Of a stretch of DNA of 64,000 bases, positions 36,932 to 46,049 are shown in pieces. The stretch spans positions 124,001-188,000 of the forward strand of contig NZ_JAKKDU010000005.1 of the NCBI RefSeq assembly GCF_021728535.1. The letters run 5' to 3'. Position 1 is the first letter of the stretch. Each line of letters opens with the position of its first letter. The notes below the pieces were generated by a model. The model ran no database searches. It saw nothing but the letters and a program-made list of their open reading frames with translations, and was not told where the DNA came from. The DNA is from Wocania arenilitoris (GTDB taxonomy: Bacteria > Bacteroidota > Bacteroidia > Flavobacteriales > Flavobacteriaceae). The position numbers were made by a program, and so were the translations under genes.

Positions 36932-37978
36932 ATGAAAAAAAACATTATCATATTGTTAATAGCCTTTAGCTTTTTAGGTGTACAAGCCCAAAAAAATATT
37001 GATTATATTAACGAAAGTTCTGCTGATTTAGATAAAAGAATGCAATGGTTTTCTGATGCTAAGTACGGTATGTTTATACATTTTGGGTTGTATAGTCAGC
37101 TAGGAGGTATATGGAAAGGCAAATCATATGATGGTTATGCTGAGTGGATTCAGTCTAATGCAGACATTGCAGCTCAAGAATATGCAATGCTAGTAGCTAC
37201 ATTTAACCCAAAAGATTTTGATGCAGATTTTATAGCAAAAACTGCAAAGCAAGCAGGTATGAAATATATTGTTATAACTACAAAACATCATGAGGGCTTT
37301 TGTTTGTGGGATAGTAAATACACTAATTTTGATGTTGGTAGCACACCATTTAAAAGAGATATTTTAAAAGAATTAAGTGCCGCTTGTCGTAAATACGGGT
37401 TAAAATTTGGAACTTATTACAGTATTATAGATTGGCATCACCCATCACAAGAACGTAATCTTGATGGTAACAAGCCTTCGGATTGGTGGGGACAAATTAG
37501 AATGAAATATGCTAAGAAGAAAGAATATGTTACTTATATGAAAAATCAAATTAAAGAATTAATCGACAATTATAATTCCGATATACTTTGGTTTGATGGA
37601 GATTGGGTAGAATGGTGGAATTTAGAGGCCGGTGCCGATTTATACCAATACATAAGAACGCTCAAACCAAGTATAATAATTAATAATAGGGTTTCTAAAA
37701 GAGATGTATTTAAAAGAGATTTTGGTACGCCCGAGCAAAAGCATCCAGACGACAAATTAAAACATTATTGGGAAGCCTGCTATACCATGAACCATTCTTG
37801 GGGTTTTAAAACTAGTGATAACGATTGGAAAAACCCTGAAGTGGTTTATAAAAAGTTAAAAGATATTAATAATAAAGGCGGAAACTTATTATTAAATGTA
37901 GGCCCAGACGGTAATGGTAATATCCCCGAAAAAAGTGTGGAAATACTTTTAGAAGTTGGTAAAATGTTGAAAAAATAA
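36932..37978 (+). CDS. GH29 alpha-L-fucosidase, short form
   Basis: A compact secreted fucosidase of 348 residues. The frame also offers ATG 36911 overlapping the upstream stop, but ATG 36932 places the signal peptide (MKKNIIILL...VQAQ) at the very N-terminus and is preferred. The barrel is complete: HFGLYSQLGG, TKHHEGF (DG replaced by EG in the usual KHHDG) and nucleophile Asp222 in LWFDGDW. The C-terminal beta-sandwich found in the other GH29 proteins is missing; the protein stops after the barrel at LEVGKMLKK. It is divergent from the two upstream copies and might prefer another fucosyl linkage. Confidence 0.9.
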   Translation: MKKNIIILLIAFSFLGVQAQKNIDYINESSADLDKRMQWFSDAKYGMFIHFGLYSQLGGIWKGKSYDGYAEWIQSNADIAAQEYAMLVATFNPKDFDADFIAKTAKQAGMKYIVITTKHHEGFCLWDSKYTNFDVGSTPFKRDILKELSAACRKYGLKFGTYYSIIDWHHPSQERNLDGNKPSDWWGQIRMKYAKKKEYVTYMKNQIKELIDNYNSDILWFDGDWVEWWNLEAGADLYQYIRTLKPSIIINNRVSKRDVFKRDFGTPEQKHPDDKLKHYWEACYTMNHSWGFKTSDNDWKNPEVVYKKLKDINNKGGNLLLNVGPDGNGNIPEKSVEILLEVGKMLKK

Positions 37979-38012
37979 TTTGATTGTTTGAAAAATATCA
38001 AAATTCAAATTG

Positions 38013-38043
38013 TTGTTATTCTAAACTTGATTTAGTATCTCAA
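38013..38043. repeat. Possible REP-like intergenic element
   Basis: GTTATTCTAAACTTGATT followed by TAGTATCTC resembles the dispersed GTCATTCTGAACTTGTTTCAGAATCTC type element common in flavobacterial spacers, with TTCTAAACTTGATTTAGTA keeping partial dyad symmetry. It sits in the 125-bp gap between two GH29 genes. A single copy in this window, so the call relies on resemblance. Confidence 0.3.
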
Positions 38044-38103
38044 AAGCTAAAAAGACAAATTAAAAATTAAATGCTTTACAAAGCATTATATAAAACTATA
38101 AAA

Positions 38104-40344
38104 ATGAAATTTAAGTTTAAATCGTATATAAGTATTTGTGCATTGGTAATTACCCTTACAGCTTGTAATTCACAAAAAGTACAGTTACCCAATACCCGTT
38201 CTACTATAACCATAGATGCTGATGATACTAAAGATTCTATTGTGTTTAAGGCAGCTCATGTTGTGCCAACAAAAAATCAGTACGAAGCTTTAAAAAACGA
38301 ATACATCGCATTTATCCATTTTGGGCCAAATACCTTTACAAGAATGGAATGGGGCAACGGTATGGAAGATCCGAAAATCTTCAACTTACAAAACTTGGAC
38401 ACCGACCAATGGTGTAAAGCAATGGCAGACGCCCAAATGAAAATGGTAATTATTACCGTTAAGCATCACGATGGTTTTGTGCTTTGGCAAAGCCGATATA
38501 CCAAACATGGCGTTATGTCAACTCCATTTAAAGATGGTAAAGGCGATATTTTAAAAGAACTGTCTGAATCCTGTCAAAAATACAATTTAAAATTAGGGAT
38601 TTACCTGTCACCAGCCGATTTGTATCAAATTGAAAACGCACAAGGACTTTATGGCAACCTAAGCAGCTATTCAGACCGAACCATTCCAAGACCAGTTGAA
38701 GAACGTCCGTTTAAAAACAAAACAACATTTACCTTTAATGTTGACGATTATAATGAGTATTTCTTAAATCAGTTATTCGAATTATTAACCGAATATGGCC
38801 CCATTCACGAAGTGTGGTTTGACGGGGCACATCCAAAACGAAAAGGCGGACAACAATATAATTATCTGGCTTGGAAAGAGCTAATATCCACTTTGGCGCC
38901 AAATGCCGTAATATTTGGCAAACAGGACATCCGTTGGTGTGGTAACGAATCGGGGGGGACAAGAGATACCGAATGGAACGTAATACCATATGAAATGAAT
39001 CCCCATGAGATGAATAGTTTCGCTGATATAACAGGAGAAGATATAGGTAGTAGGGAAAAGCTGTACGATGCTAAATTTTTACATTATCAGCAAGCAGAAA
39101 CCAATACTTCAATTAGAGAGGGTTGGTTTTATAGAGATGAAGACAAACAAAAAGTAAGAAGTGCAGACGATGTATTCGATATGTACGAGCGCTCTGTTGG
39201 AGGTAATTCAACGTTTTTATTAAATATCCCACCCAACAGAGAAGGTAAGTTTTCAGATGAAGATGTCAATGTTTTAGTACAAGTGGGTAACAGAATAAAA
39301 GAAACTTATGGAACTAATTTATTCGAAAACGCTTTAGGCGGAAAAGCCATTGATGGTGACGTATTGAGCTATGAACTTTTAAATGATACTGATAAATCAA
39401 TTGAAATTGAAACGTCTCAACTTGTTGCAATAAACAGAATAGTGTTGCAAGAAGCCATTACCACACATAGTGAACGCGTTGAAAAACATGCAGTAGATGC
39501 TTGGATTGATGGCACTTGGAAAGAAATTGTTTCTGCCACTAATATTGGGTACAAGCGTATTTTGCGTTTTCCAGAAGTGACTTCTAACAAATTTAGAGTC
39601 CGTATTTTAGAATCACGTTTAAGTCCTGCAATTTCAAATATCACAGCACATTATTATAAAACAAGGCCACCACAACTATCCATTACAAGAAATTTAGAAG
39701 GATTGGTAAGCATTCAGCCTAAAAAGCATGACTTTGGATGGAAGCCTCATGGAGAAGATATTTCAGGCAATATAAATTCTGGACTTGAAATTCGCTATAC
39801 AACCGATGGTAGTGAGCCAACAAAAGAATCGCAGGTTTACAAGCATCCATTTGTAGTGGCACCTAGTCAAGTAAAAGCTGTTGCATTTTCACAAGACCAA
39901 AAAGGAAGTGAAGTTTCTAGAAAGTTTGGAATTTTAAAAACAAACTGGAAAAGTTTAGCTGGCGACAGTTTTACACCAGAACATTTTGATACCAGTGCGT
40001 TTGATGAAAATCTAGATACCTATTGGAAATCTAAAGCAACAGGGTCCAAACATCATTTAAATATAGATTTAGGAGCAGTAAAAATTATAAAAGCTTTTAT
40101 GTACACGCCACCAAAAAACGACGCAAGTGGTATGATAGAACAAGGCCGTATTTTAGTAAGTGCTGATGCTATTAATTGGAAACCACTTGAAAGTTTTGAG
40201 TTTGGTAATCTAATTAACGACCCAACACCACGTACCCATTATTTTAAAGAAGCAGTAAGCACCCGTTTTGTACGAATAGAATCTAAAACTATTGCAGGTG
40301 GCAAAAAGCAAGCAGCTATAACCGAATTGGATTTTTTTGAATAA
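38104..40344 (+). CDS. GH29 alpha-L-fucosidase lipoprotein with chitobiase-like and discoidin modules
   Basis: A 746-residue lipoprotein. ATG 38104 is chosen over 38071 because it directly starts the signal ending LTAC. The barrel is of the class with HFGPNTF, VKHHDGF and nucleophile Asp240 in VWFDGAHP, resembling the narrow-specificity group that cleaves alpha-1,3/1,4-fucosides next to galactose. It is followed by a discoidin-like domain (about 425-520), a chitobiase C-terminal-like module with YTTDGSEP near 563 and a second discoidin-like module to the end. The accessory modules are like those of the GH20 enzymes. A distinct specificity from the short GH29 copies is likely but inferred. Confidence 0.92.
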   Translation: MKFKFKSYISICALVITLTACNSQKVQLPNTRSTITIDADDTKDSIVFKAAHVVPTKNQYEALKNEYIAFIHFGPNTFTRMEWGNGMEDPKIFNLQNLDTDQWCKAMADAQMKMVIITVKHHDGFVLWQSRYTKHGVMSTPFKDGKGDILKELSESCQKYNLKLGIYLSPADLYQIENAQGLYGNLSSYSDRTIPRPVEERPFKNKTTFTFNVDDYNEYFLNQLFELLTEYGPIHEVWFDGAHPKRKGGQQYNYLAWKELISTLAPNAVIFGKQDIRWCGNESGGTRDTEWNVIPYEMNPHEMNSFADITGEDIGSREKLYDAKFLHYQQAETNTSIREGWFYRDEDKQKVRSADDVFDMYERSVGGNSTFLLNIPPNREGKFSDEDVNVLVQVGNRIKETYGTNLFENALGGKAIDGDVLSYELLNDTDKSIEIETSQLVAINRIVLQEAITTHSERVEKHAVDAWIDGTWKEIVSATNIGYKRILRFPEVTSNKFRVRILESRLSPAISNITAHYYKTRPPQLSITRNLEGLVSIQPKKHDFGWKPHGEDISGNINSGLEIRYTTDGSEPTKESQVYKHPFVVAPSQVKAVAFSQDQKGSEVSRKFGILKTNWKSLAGDSFTPEHFDTSAFDENLDTYWKSKATGSKHHLNIDLGAVKIIKAFMYTPPKNDASGMIEQGRILVSADAINWKPLESFEFGNLINDPTPRTHYFKEAVSTRFVRIESKTIAGGKKQAAITELDFFE

Positions 40345-40359
40345 CTAATTAATATAATT

Positions 40360-42747
40360 ATGAAAACCGCACAGTATTGTTTTATAGCTTTGTTTGTTTT
40401 AAGCAGAATGCTTTTTGCCCAAAATAGTTCTGATGATTTACGCTTGTATGATAATTTTAAGCCATTGTCTTCTGATAATATTTTTAAAACGGAAGGTTAT
40501 TATAACTGGGGAACCTCTATTATAAAGGGAAAAGATGGTAAATATCATATGTTTTACTCGAGATGGAAAAAGGAGTATGGTTTTTATGGTTGGTTAACTC
40601 ATTCTGAAATAGCCCATGCTACATCGAAAAGACCATCAGGACCATGGAAATATAAAGAAACCGTTTTGAAGGGTACTGGAAAAAATAGCTGGGATGGAAT
40701 TACAGCCCATAACCCAAAAATAAAGTGTTTTGAAGGGAAATATTATTTGTACTATATCTCCACAAATTTAGGCGATAAAGCCTATTTAGAAGAAGATTTA
40801 ATTGAAACGGCTAAAACAGGATACAGCCATCCAAATTGGAAAATATTACGCCCAAATCAGAGAACTGGGGTTGCAGTATCTAACTCCATTAATGGCCCAT
40901 GGCAACGTACACAACAACCTTTAATAGAACCGTCGGGACCAATAACAACCCTTGCAGTTAATCCTGCAGTTGATAAAGGGAAAGATGGTAAATACTACTT
41001 GGTAATAAAAGGTGATAAACCTAGTGAAAAACGTTTTATTAGGAATCAAGCTGTGGCAATTTCTGAAACACCAGTTGGACCTTTTGAAATACAAGAAAAA
41101 CCTGTTATTGATTATATAGATACTGAGGATATGTCTATATGGTATGACGAAACTAGAAACCGATTTTATGGTGTCTTTCACACACACGGTTTCATAGGCA
41201 TGGTAACATCACAAGACGGTATCAGCTGGAAAAAATCAAACGAATATGTTTTGATGAGAAAAGAAGTTAGGATGAAAGATGGCTCAGTGCTTATACCAGA
41301 CCGATTAGAGCGCCCGTTTATTTATCATGAAAACGGTAAACCAAAAGTATTAAGTCTTGCTGTTAAGAAAGATAATGATTCGTATAGTATTTTTATTCCT
41401 ATAGAAGAAGCTCCATACCCAAAACCTAATAAGAGGCAATTGGCATGGCAAGAAGCAGAATTAGGAGTTGTTTTTCACTACGATTTGCATGTGTTCGATG
41501 GAAAAAAATATGGACAAGGTGGAAACAGAATTGATCCTATTCCAGATTATCAAATATTTAACCCTATAAACTTAGATACAGACCAATGGGTAAAAACTGC
41601 TAAAGATGCAGGTGCAAAGTTTGCTATTTTAACCGCAACCCATGAAACCGGGTTTGCCTTGTACCAATCTAAAGTTAATCCGTATTGTTTAAGAGCAGTC
41701 GATTGGCGTGATGGTAAAGGCGATATTGTAGCCGATTTTGTGGCTTCCTGTAGAAAATATGGAATTAAACCTGGCATCTATTTGGGGATTCGGTGGAATT
41801 CGTTTTTAGGCGTTCATGATTTTAAAGTTAATGGGGAAGGTGCATTTAGGGAAAACCGTCAAGAATGGTATAACAACATGGTAGAAGGTATGGTTAAAGA
41901 AATCTGTACCAAATACGGAGAACTTTTCGAAATATGGTTTGATGGTGGTGCAGACCATCCAGATAATGGTGCTCCAGATGTTTTGCCTATAGTTAGAAAA
42001 TACCAACCTAATTGCTTATTTTATCATAATGGACAATTAGCCGAAGCACGTTGGGGAGGGTCAGAATCAGGAACAGTAAGCTATCCATGTTGGGCAACAT
42101 TTCCTTATAATAATACTGGTACTGGAGAATCTGCTCAAAAAAACATTTATAAAGATAATTATAAGCTATTAAAGGAAGGAGATCCTAATGGAAAATTTTG
42201 GGTGCCCGCTATGGCTGATGCACCATTAAGAGGATACAACGGAAGACACGAATGGTTCTGGGAACCAGGAGATGAAAAACATATTTTTCCATTGGAAAAT
42301 TTAATGGACATGTATTATAAATCTGTAGGTAGAAATTCAACCTTGATTATGGGTTTAACACCAGATCCAGATGGTTTGATGCCAGAACTTGATGTAAAAC
42401 GATTAAAAGAATGGGGAGATGAGATTAAAAGAAGATTTCAAATACCAATAGCTTCTACCTCAGGAAAAGGAAATAGAATAACCCTTAAGCTTAATACTCC
42501 TACTTTAGTTAACCATGTAATTATTCAAGAAGATATTCAAAAAGGGGAGCGTATTAGGAGTTACCAGATTGAAGGTTTAGTAGATGGAAAATGGCAAATC
42601 ATTACTAAAGGCGAAAGTATTGGTAATAAAAGAATTGAACAATTTGAACTTGTAAAAGTTAGTAGAATTAGGTTAAAAGTTTTGAAATTTGAAAGAGAGC
42701 CCCAAATAAAAAACTTAAGCGCTTATTATGTAAAACCAATAGAATGA
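40360..42747 (+). CDS. Fusion of GH43/GH117-like propeller and GH29-like domain
   Basis: A 795-residue secreted two-domain protein with a signal peptide (MLFAQ). Residues about 25-350 form a five-bladed propeller like GH43/GH117 enzymes, with repeated GKDGKYHMFY, GKDGKYYLVI and RNRFYGVFH blades. Residues about 358-795 are a GH29 barrel plus discoidin-like tail with nucleophile Asp528 in EIWFDGGA. The usual KHHDGF is altered to THETGF (426-431), and HWG is replaced by HYD. So the fucosidase half keeps the nucleophile but has a changed subsite, and the propeller activity is unknown. Its stop overlaps the start of a decayed SGNH gene. Confidence 0.82.
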   Translation: MKTAQYCFIALFVLSRMLFAQNSSDDLRLYDNFKPLSSDNIFKTEGYYNWGTSIIKGKDGKYHMFYSRWKKEYGFYGWLTHSEIAHATSKRPSGPWKYKETVLKGTGKNSWDGITAHNPKIKCFEGKYYLYYISTNLGDKAYLEEDLIETAKTGYSHPNWKILRPNQRTGVAVSNSINGPWQRTQQPLIEPSGPITTLAVNPAVDKGKDGKYYLVIKGDKPSEKRFIRNQAVAISETPVGPFEIQEKPVIDYIDTEDMSIWYDETRNRFYGVFHTHGFIGMVTSQDGISWKKSNEYVLMRKEVRMKDGSVLIPDRLERPFIYHENGKPKVLSLAVKKDNDSYSIFIPIEEAPYPKPNKRQLAWQEAELGVVFHYDLHVFDGKKYGQGGNRIDPIPDYQIFNPINLDTDQWVKTAKDAGAKFAILTATHETGFALYQSKVNPYCLRAVDWRDGKGDIVADFVASCRKYGIKPGIYLGIRWNSFLGVHDFKVNGEGAFRENRQEWYNNMVEGMVKEICTKYGELFEIWFDGGADHPDNGAPDVLPIVRKYQPNCLFYHNGQLAEARWGGSESGTVSYPCWATFPYNNTGTGESAQKNIYKDNYKLLKEGDPNGKFWVPAMADAPLRGYNGRHEWFWEPGDEKHIFPLENLMDMYYKSVGRNSTLIMGLTPDPDGLMPELDVKRLKEWGDEIKRRFQIPIASTSGKGNRITLKLNTPTLVNHVIIQEDIQKGERIRSYQIEGLVDGKWQIITKGESIGNKRIEQFELVKVSRIRLKVLKFEREPQIKNLSAYYVKPIE

Positions 42748-43016
42748 GAACGAAAAATAATTTTTACTTTTTTTATATGTTTGTAACAGTCTTAGCTTTT
42801 AGTAGCTTTTCAAATAAAAAACAACAAAAGTTTTAATTATCGGAGATTCTATATCTATTGGATATGCTCTTTTTTTAACAAAAATTTAAACAGTAAAGCC
42901 ATTATAAAGCATAATCAAGGGAACGCGAAGCATAAAGGAACAGGACTTAAAAAAATCTAAAGCTTGTTCATAAAAATAATTGGAATAAGAGAAATTATAT
43001 CCAATTTTTTAATTAA
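42744..43016 (+). pseudogene. Decayed SGNH-hydrolase gene, N-terminal fragment
   Basis: No intact gene occupies this gap, but three reading frames joined in order encode the first part of an SGNH esterase. Frame one has ATG 42744 and a signal-like stretch ending SFSNKKQQ. Frame two reads KVLIIGDSISIGYALFLTK with the GDS nucleophile block. Frame three reads NLNSKAIIKHNQGNAKH then KGTGLKKI. A further piece near 42963-43013 reads WNKRNYIQFFN. Two shifts fall in A-runs; at least one more break and loss of the rest of the protein (DxxH block) follow. The ATG overlaps the upstream stop as ATGA, so it was once translationally coupled. Sequencing errors could explain some shifts, not the missing C-terminus. 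Confidence 0.7.
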
Positions 43017-43040
43017 AGAAATTTAAAAACATAAAAGAAG

Positions 43041-45167
43041 ATGAAGTTTTTTTTAAAATTATTTTTGTTTGGATTTTTAATATTTATGGGTTGTAAACCA
43101 GTAAATCAACCAATAAAAATAGCGTGTATAGGAGATAGTATTACTTATGGAGCTGGTATGTATAATCGAGAAAACAATGCTTACCCTAACCAATTACAAG
43201 AGATGCTTGGAGACAATTATGAAGTAAAAAACTTTGGAGTAAACGGAAACACTTTATTAAAAAAAGGGGATTATCCTTATTGGAAGTCTGATAAATATAG
43301 CGAAGCTTTAAGTTTTGCCCCAGATGTGGTTTATATAAAATTAGGTACTAATGATAGTAAACAACAAAATCGTATTTATTTAGAGTCTGATTTTGAAAAC
43401 AATTACAAAGCACTCATTCGGTCTTTCAAAGAAAAAAACAATCAGGTTCGTGTCGTTTTATTATTACCAGTGCCTTCATTTTTAAACGATTCTACAAGTA
43501 TTTGGAATCCTATAATTAAAAATGAAATTATTCCTATAACTAAAAAAGTGGCTTTTGATACAAAAAGTGAAGTTATTGATTTATATCAATTGTTTACAGG
43601 TGATCAAAATATGTTTCCTGATAAAATTCATCCGTCATCATTAGGTGCTACAAGAATAGCAAGACGTATATACGAAAATGTAATTTTTAAGGCTGAGGAT
43701 TCCCGTATGCAATTTGATACTTTAAAATTATTAGAACGTAAAGTGAGTAATTTTCACGGCTTTGAGTTAACCGATTTTAAATATAAAAAGATCTCGTGTA
43801 AAATAGTTACACCAAAAAGAATAGCTAGAGGAAAACCTTGGGTATTGCGTGCTCGTTTTTTTGGTCACCAACCACAAACCGATATTGCTTTGTTAGAAAG
43901 GGGATATCATATTGCCTATTGCGATGTGGCTCATTTTTTTGGTAATGATGAAGCTGTAAACCGTTGGAATGTTTTTTATAATTTTATGGTTAAAAACGGT
44001 TTTTTTCATAAAGTGGTTTTAGAAGGTATGAGTAGAGGTGGCCTTATAGTTTATAATTGGGCTGCAGAAAATCCTGAAAAAGTAGCATGTATATATGCAG
44101 ATGCTCCAGTTTTAGATGGAATGAGTTGGCCTGCTGCTAAAGGAAAAGGGAAAGGAAGTAAAAACGACTGGGACGTTTTTAAAAAGGCATATCATATTAC
44201 CACAGAAGATGAGGTAGCCAATTTTAAAGGAAACCCTATTGATAAAATAGAGGCCATTGTAAGAGGTGGTTTCCAAATGATTCATGTATGCGGTGAAGCC
44301 GATAAGGTAGTTCCAGTTGATGAGAATACACGAATTTTTGAACAAAAGATTAAAGAAAAAGGAGGAGAAATTAAAACCATTTATAAAGCAGAAATAGGAC
44401 ATCATCCTCACAGTTTAGAAAACCCAACACCAATAGTGGATTTTATATTAAGAGCAACCAACAACAAAGTTAATTTTGCAGTTATCACAGCTCCAGCTTC
44501 AGAGTATCGCTCAGGGGCTGGTTGGATAAAAGACAAGGGTTGGTGGCATCAAATGGAAGATATAAATAACTTATGTCAGTCAACAAAAGATTTAGATATT
44601 TTATTAATAGGAAATTCCATAACCCAAGGTTGGGGAGGCAATCGAAATTTTACAACATATAAACCTGGTCAAGAAGCAGCAAACATTCATTTTAAAGGAA
44701 TAAACTATGTAAGTGCTGGTATTTCTGGAGACAGAACAGAACATATTCTTTGGAGGATAAAAAACGGAAATTATAATGCTAACAAGCCTAAATTGATAAC
44801 TTTAGCAATTGGCGTTAATAATTTTAGATTTAATTCTGCAGAAGAAATTAGTAAAGGCATAGAGGAAATTGTAGAATTAATGGAACATGAATTTCCAGAT
44901 TCTCAAATATTGTTTTTAGGTCCACTGCCAACAGGTTTGGATGCCCATTCTGAGCGCAGGCAAAAATATAATAAAATTCATAAAAATATAGCCTATTTAG
45001 ATGAGAGGCCTCGAATCAATTATTATAACCTTATCGACCTGTTTTCTGATGAAAAAGGTAACTTAAAAGATAATCTTTACAGTAAAGATGGTGTCCATTT
45101 AAAGCCAGAAGGATATCAAGTTTGGGGGAAATTTATAAAAGAGAAATATAATGAACTAATAAAATAA
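43041..45167 (+). CDS. Three-domain esterase lipoprotein: SGNH, alpha/beta hydrolase, SGNH
   Basis: A 708-residue lipoprotein (Cys18, FMGC) with three hydrolase domains. Domain one (about 25-215) is SGNH: GDSIT with Ser33, GTNDS (102-106) and DKIH (194-197). Domain two (about 225-472) is an alpha/beta hydrolase with nucleophile Ser331 in GMSRGG and a C-terminal His in GHHPHS. Domain three (about 515-706) is a second SGNH of the PAF-acetylhydrolase-like type, with GNSIT (Ser526) and DGVH (683-686). All three triads look complete. The obvious role is removal of acetyl or other acyl groups from glycans, perhaps acting in concert on multiply decorated sugars; the exact substrates are unknown. It directly follows a dead SGNH gene whose role it may have taken over. 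Confidence 0.85.
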   Translation: MKFFLKLFLFGFLIFMGCKPVNQPIKIACIGDSITYGAGMYNRENNAYPNQLQEMLGDNYEVKNFGVNGNTLLKKGDYPYWKSDKYSEALSFAPDVVYIKLGTNDSKQQNRIYLESDFENNYKALIRSFKEKNNQVRVVLLLPVPSFLNDSTSIWNPIIKNEIIPITKKVAFDTKSEVIDLYQLFTGDQNMFPDKIHPSSLGATRIARRIYENVIFKAEDSRMQFDTLKLLERKVSNFHGFELTDFKYKKISCKIVTPKRIARGKPWVLRARFFGHQPQTDIALLERGYHIAYCDVAHFFGNDEAVNRWNVFYNFMVKNGFFHKVVLEGMSRGGLIVYNWAAENPEKVACIYADAPVLDGMSWPAAKGKGKGSKNDWDVFKKAYHITTEDEVANFKGNPIDKIEAIVRGGFQMIHVCGEADKVVPVDENTRIFEQKIKEKGGEIKTIYKAEIGHHPHSLENPTPIVDFILRATNNKVNFAVITAPASEYRSGAGWIKDKGWWHQMEDINNLCQSTKDLDILLIGNSITQGWGGNRNFTTYKPGQEAANIHFKGINYVSAGISGDRTEHILWRIKNGNYNANKPKLITLAIGVNNFRFNSAEEISKGIEEIVELMEHEFPDSQILFLGPLPTGLDAHSERRQKYNKIHKNIAYLDERPRINYYNLIDLFSDEKGNLKDNLYSKDGVHLKPEGYQVWGKFIKEKYNELIK

Positions 45168-45172
45168 TAAAA

Positions 45173-46027
45173 ATGAAATTAATACGATTTGGAGCAGAAG
45201 GAAATGAAAAACCAGGAGTACAATTACCAGATGGAACACGAATTGACGTATCTGCATTTGGTCAAGATTACAATGAAGAATTTTTTGGGAGTAATGGAAT
45301 AGAGCAATTAGAAAATTGGTTAAAAACAAATCAAGACAATTGTCCAATAATTTCAAATGATACACGCTTAGGAGTACCTTTAACTAGGCCATCAAAAATA
45401 GTTTGTGTAGGATTAAATTACGCAAAACATGCCCAAGAAGCAGGCATGGCTATACCCAAAGAACCTGTATTGTTTTTTAAATCTACAACAGCATTGTGCG
45501 GTCCAAATGATGATGTGATTATTCCTAAAAACTCAGAAAAAACAGATTGGGAAGTAGAGTTAGCAATCGTAATTGGTAAAAAAGCATCCTATGTTAAAGA
45601 AGTTGATGCGTTTAATTATGTAGCTGGTTATGTATTGCATAACGATGTTTCTGAGCGTGCTTTTCAAATAGAAAAAGAAGGACAATGGTGTAAAGGAAAG
45701 GGCTGCGATACATTTGCTCCTTTAGGACCGTTTATTGCAACAAAAGATGAAATAAAAAACCCTAATAATTTAGAATTATGGTTAGATGTTAATGGAGAAA
45801 GATTACAATATTCGTCAACATCAGATTTTATTTTTAATGTTCAAGAAGTGGTTTCATATATAAGTCAATACATGACTTTACTTCCAGGAGATATTATTTC
45901 AACTGGAACACCTTTTGGTGTTGGTTTAGGATTTAATCCCCCTAAATATTTAAAACCAGGAGACACCATGGAATTGGGTATTGAAGGTTTGGGTACTTCT
46001 AAGCAGGTTGCAAAGGCGTATAAGTAA
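45173..46027 (+). CDS. FAH-family hydrolase, probable 2,4-diketo-3-deoxy-L-fuconate hydrolase
   Basis: A cytoplasmic 284-residue member of the fumarylacetoacetate hydrolase family. Metal ligands are visible as Glu127, Glu129 (WEVEL) and Asp158 (NDVSER); the VGLNYAKHAQE and STGTPFGVGLG segments are characteristic. Family members cleave C-C bonds of 1,3-diketo acids. With an SDR at 30438 making such a diketo acid, the predicted reaction is 2,4-diketo-3-deoxy-L-fuconate plus water to pyruvate plus L-lactate, the last step of oxidative fucose use. It is sandwiched between an exported esterase (5-bp gap) and a sulfatase (22-bp gap). Confidence 0.85.
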   Translation: MKLIRFGAEGNEKPGVQLPDGTRIDVSAFGQDYNEEFFGSNGIEQLENWLKTNQDNCPIISNDTRLGVPLTRPSKIVCVGLNYAKHAQEAGMAIPKEPVLFFKSTTALCGPNDDVIIPKNSEKTDWEVELAIVIGKKASYVKEVDAFNYVAGYVLHNDVSERAFQIEKEGQWCKGKGCDTFAPLGPFIATKDEIKNPNNLELWLDVNGERLQYSSTSDFIFNVQEVVSYISQYMTLLPGDIISTGTPFGVGLGFNPPKYLKPGDTMELGIEGLGTSKQVAKAYK

Positions 46028-46049
46028 AATAATAAGAAATAAAACTAAA

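Noticed and set aside
42744-43016. Treating the gap as plain non-coding DNA
   Set aside because: Consecutive frames spell conserved SGNH segments in the right order, which is improbable by chance.
43041-45167. Calling the three-domain protein an assembly artefact of separate genes
   Set aside because: The frame is open for 708 codons with one lipoprotein signal at the start, linker regions between domains and all catalytic residues in place.
45156-45365. Minus-strand 69-residue frame over the start of the FAH-family gene
   Set aside because: It overlaps two strongly supported genes and has no start context or motif.
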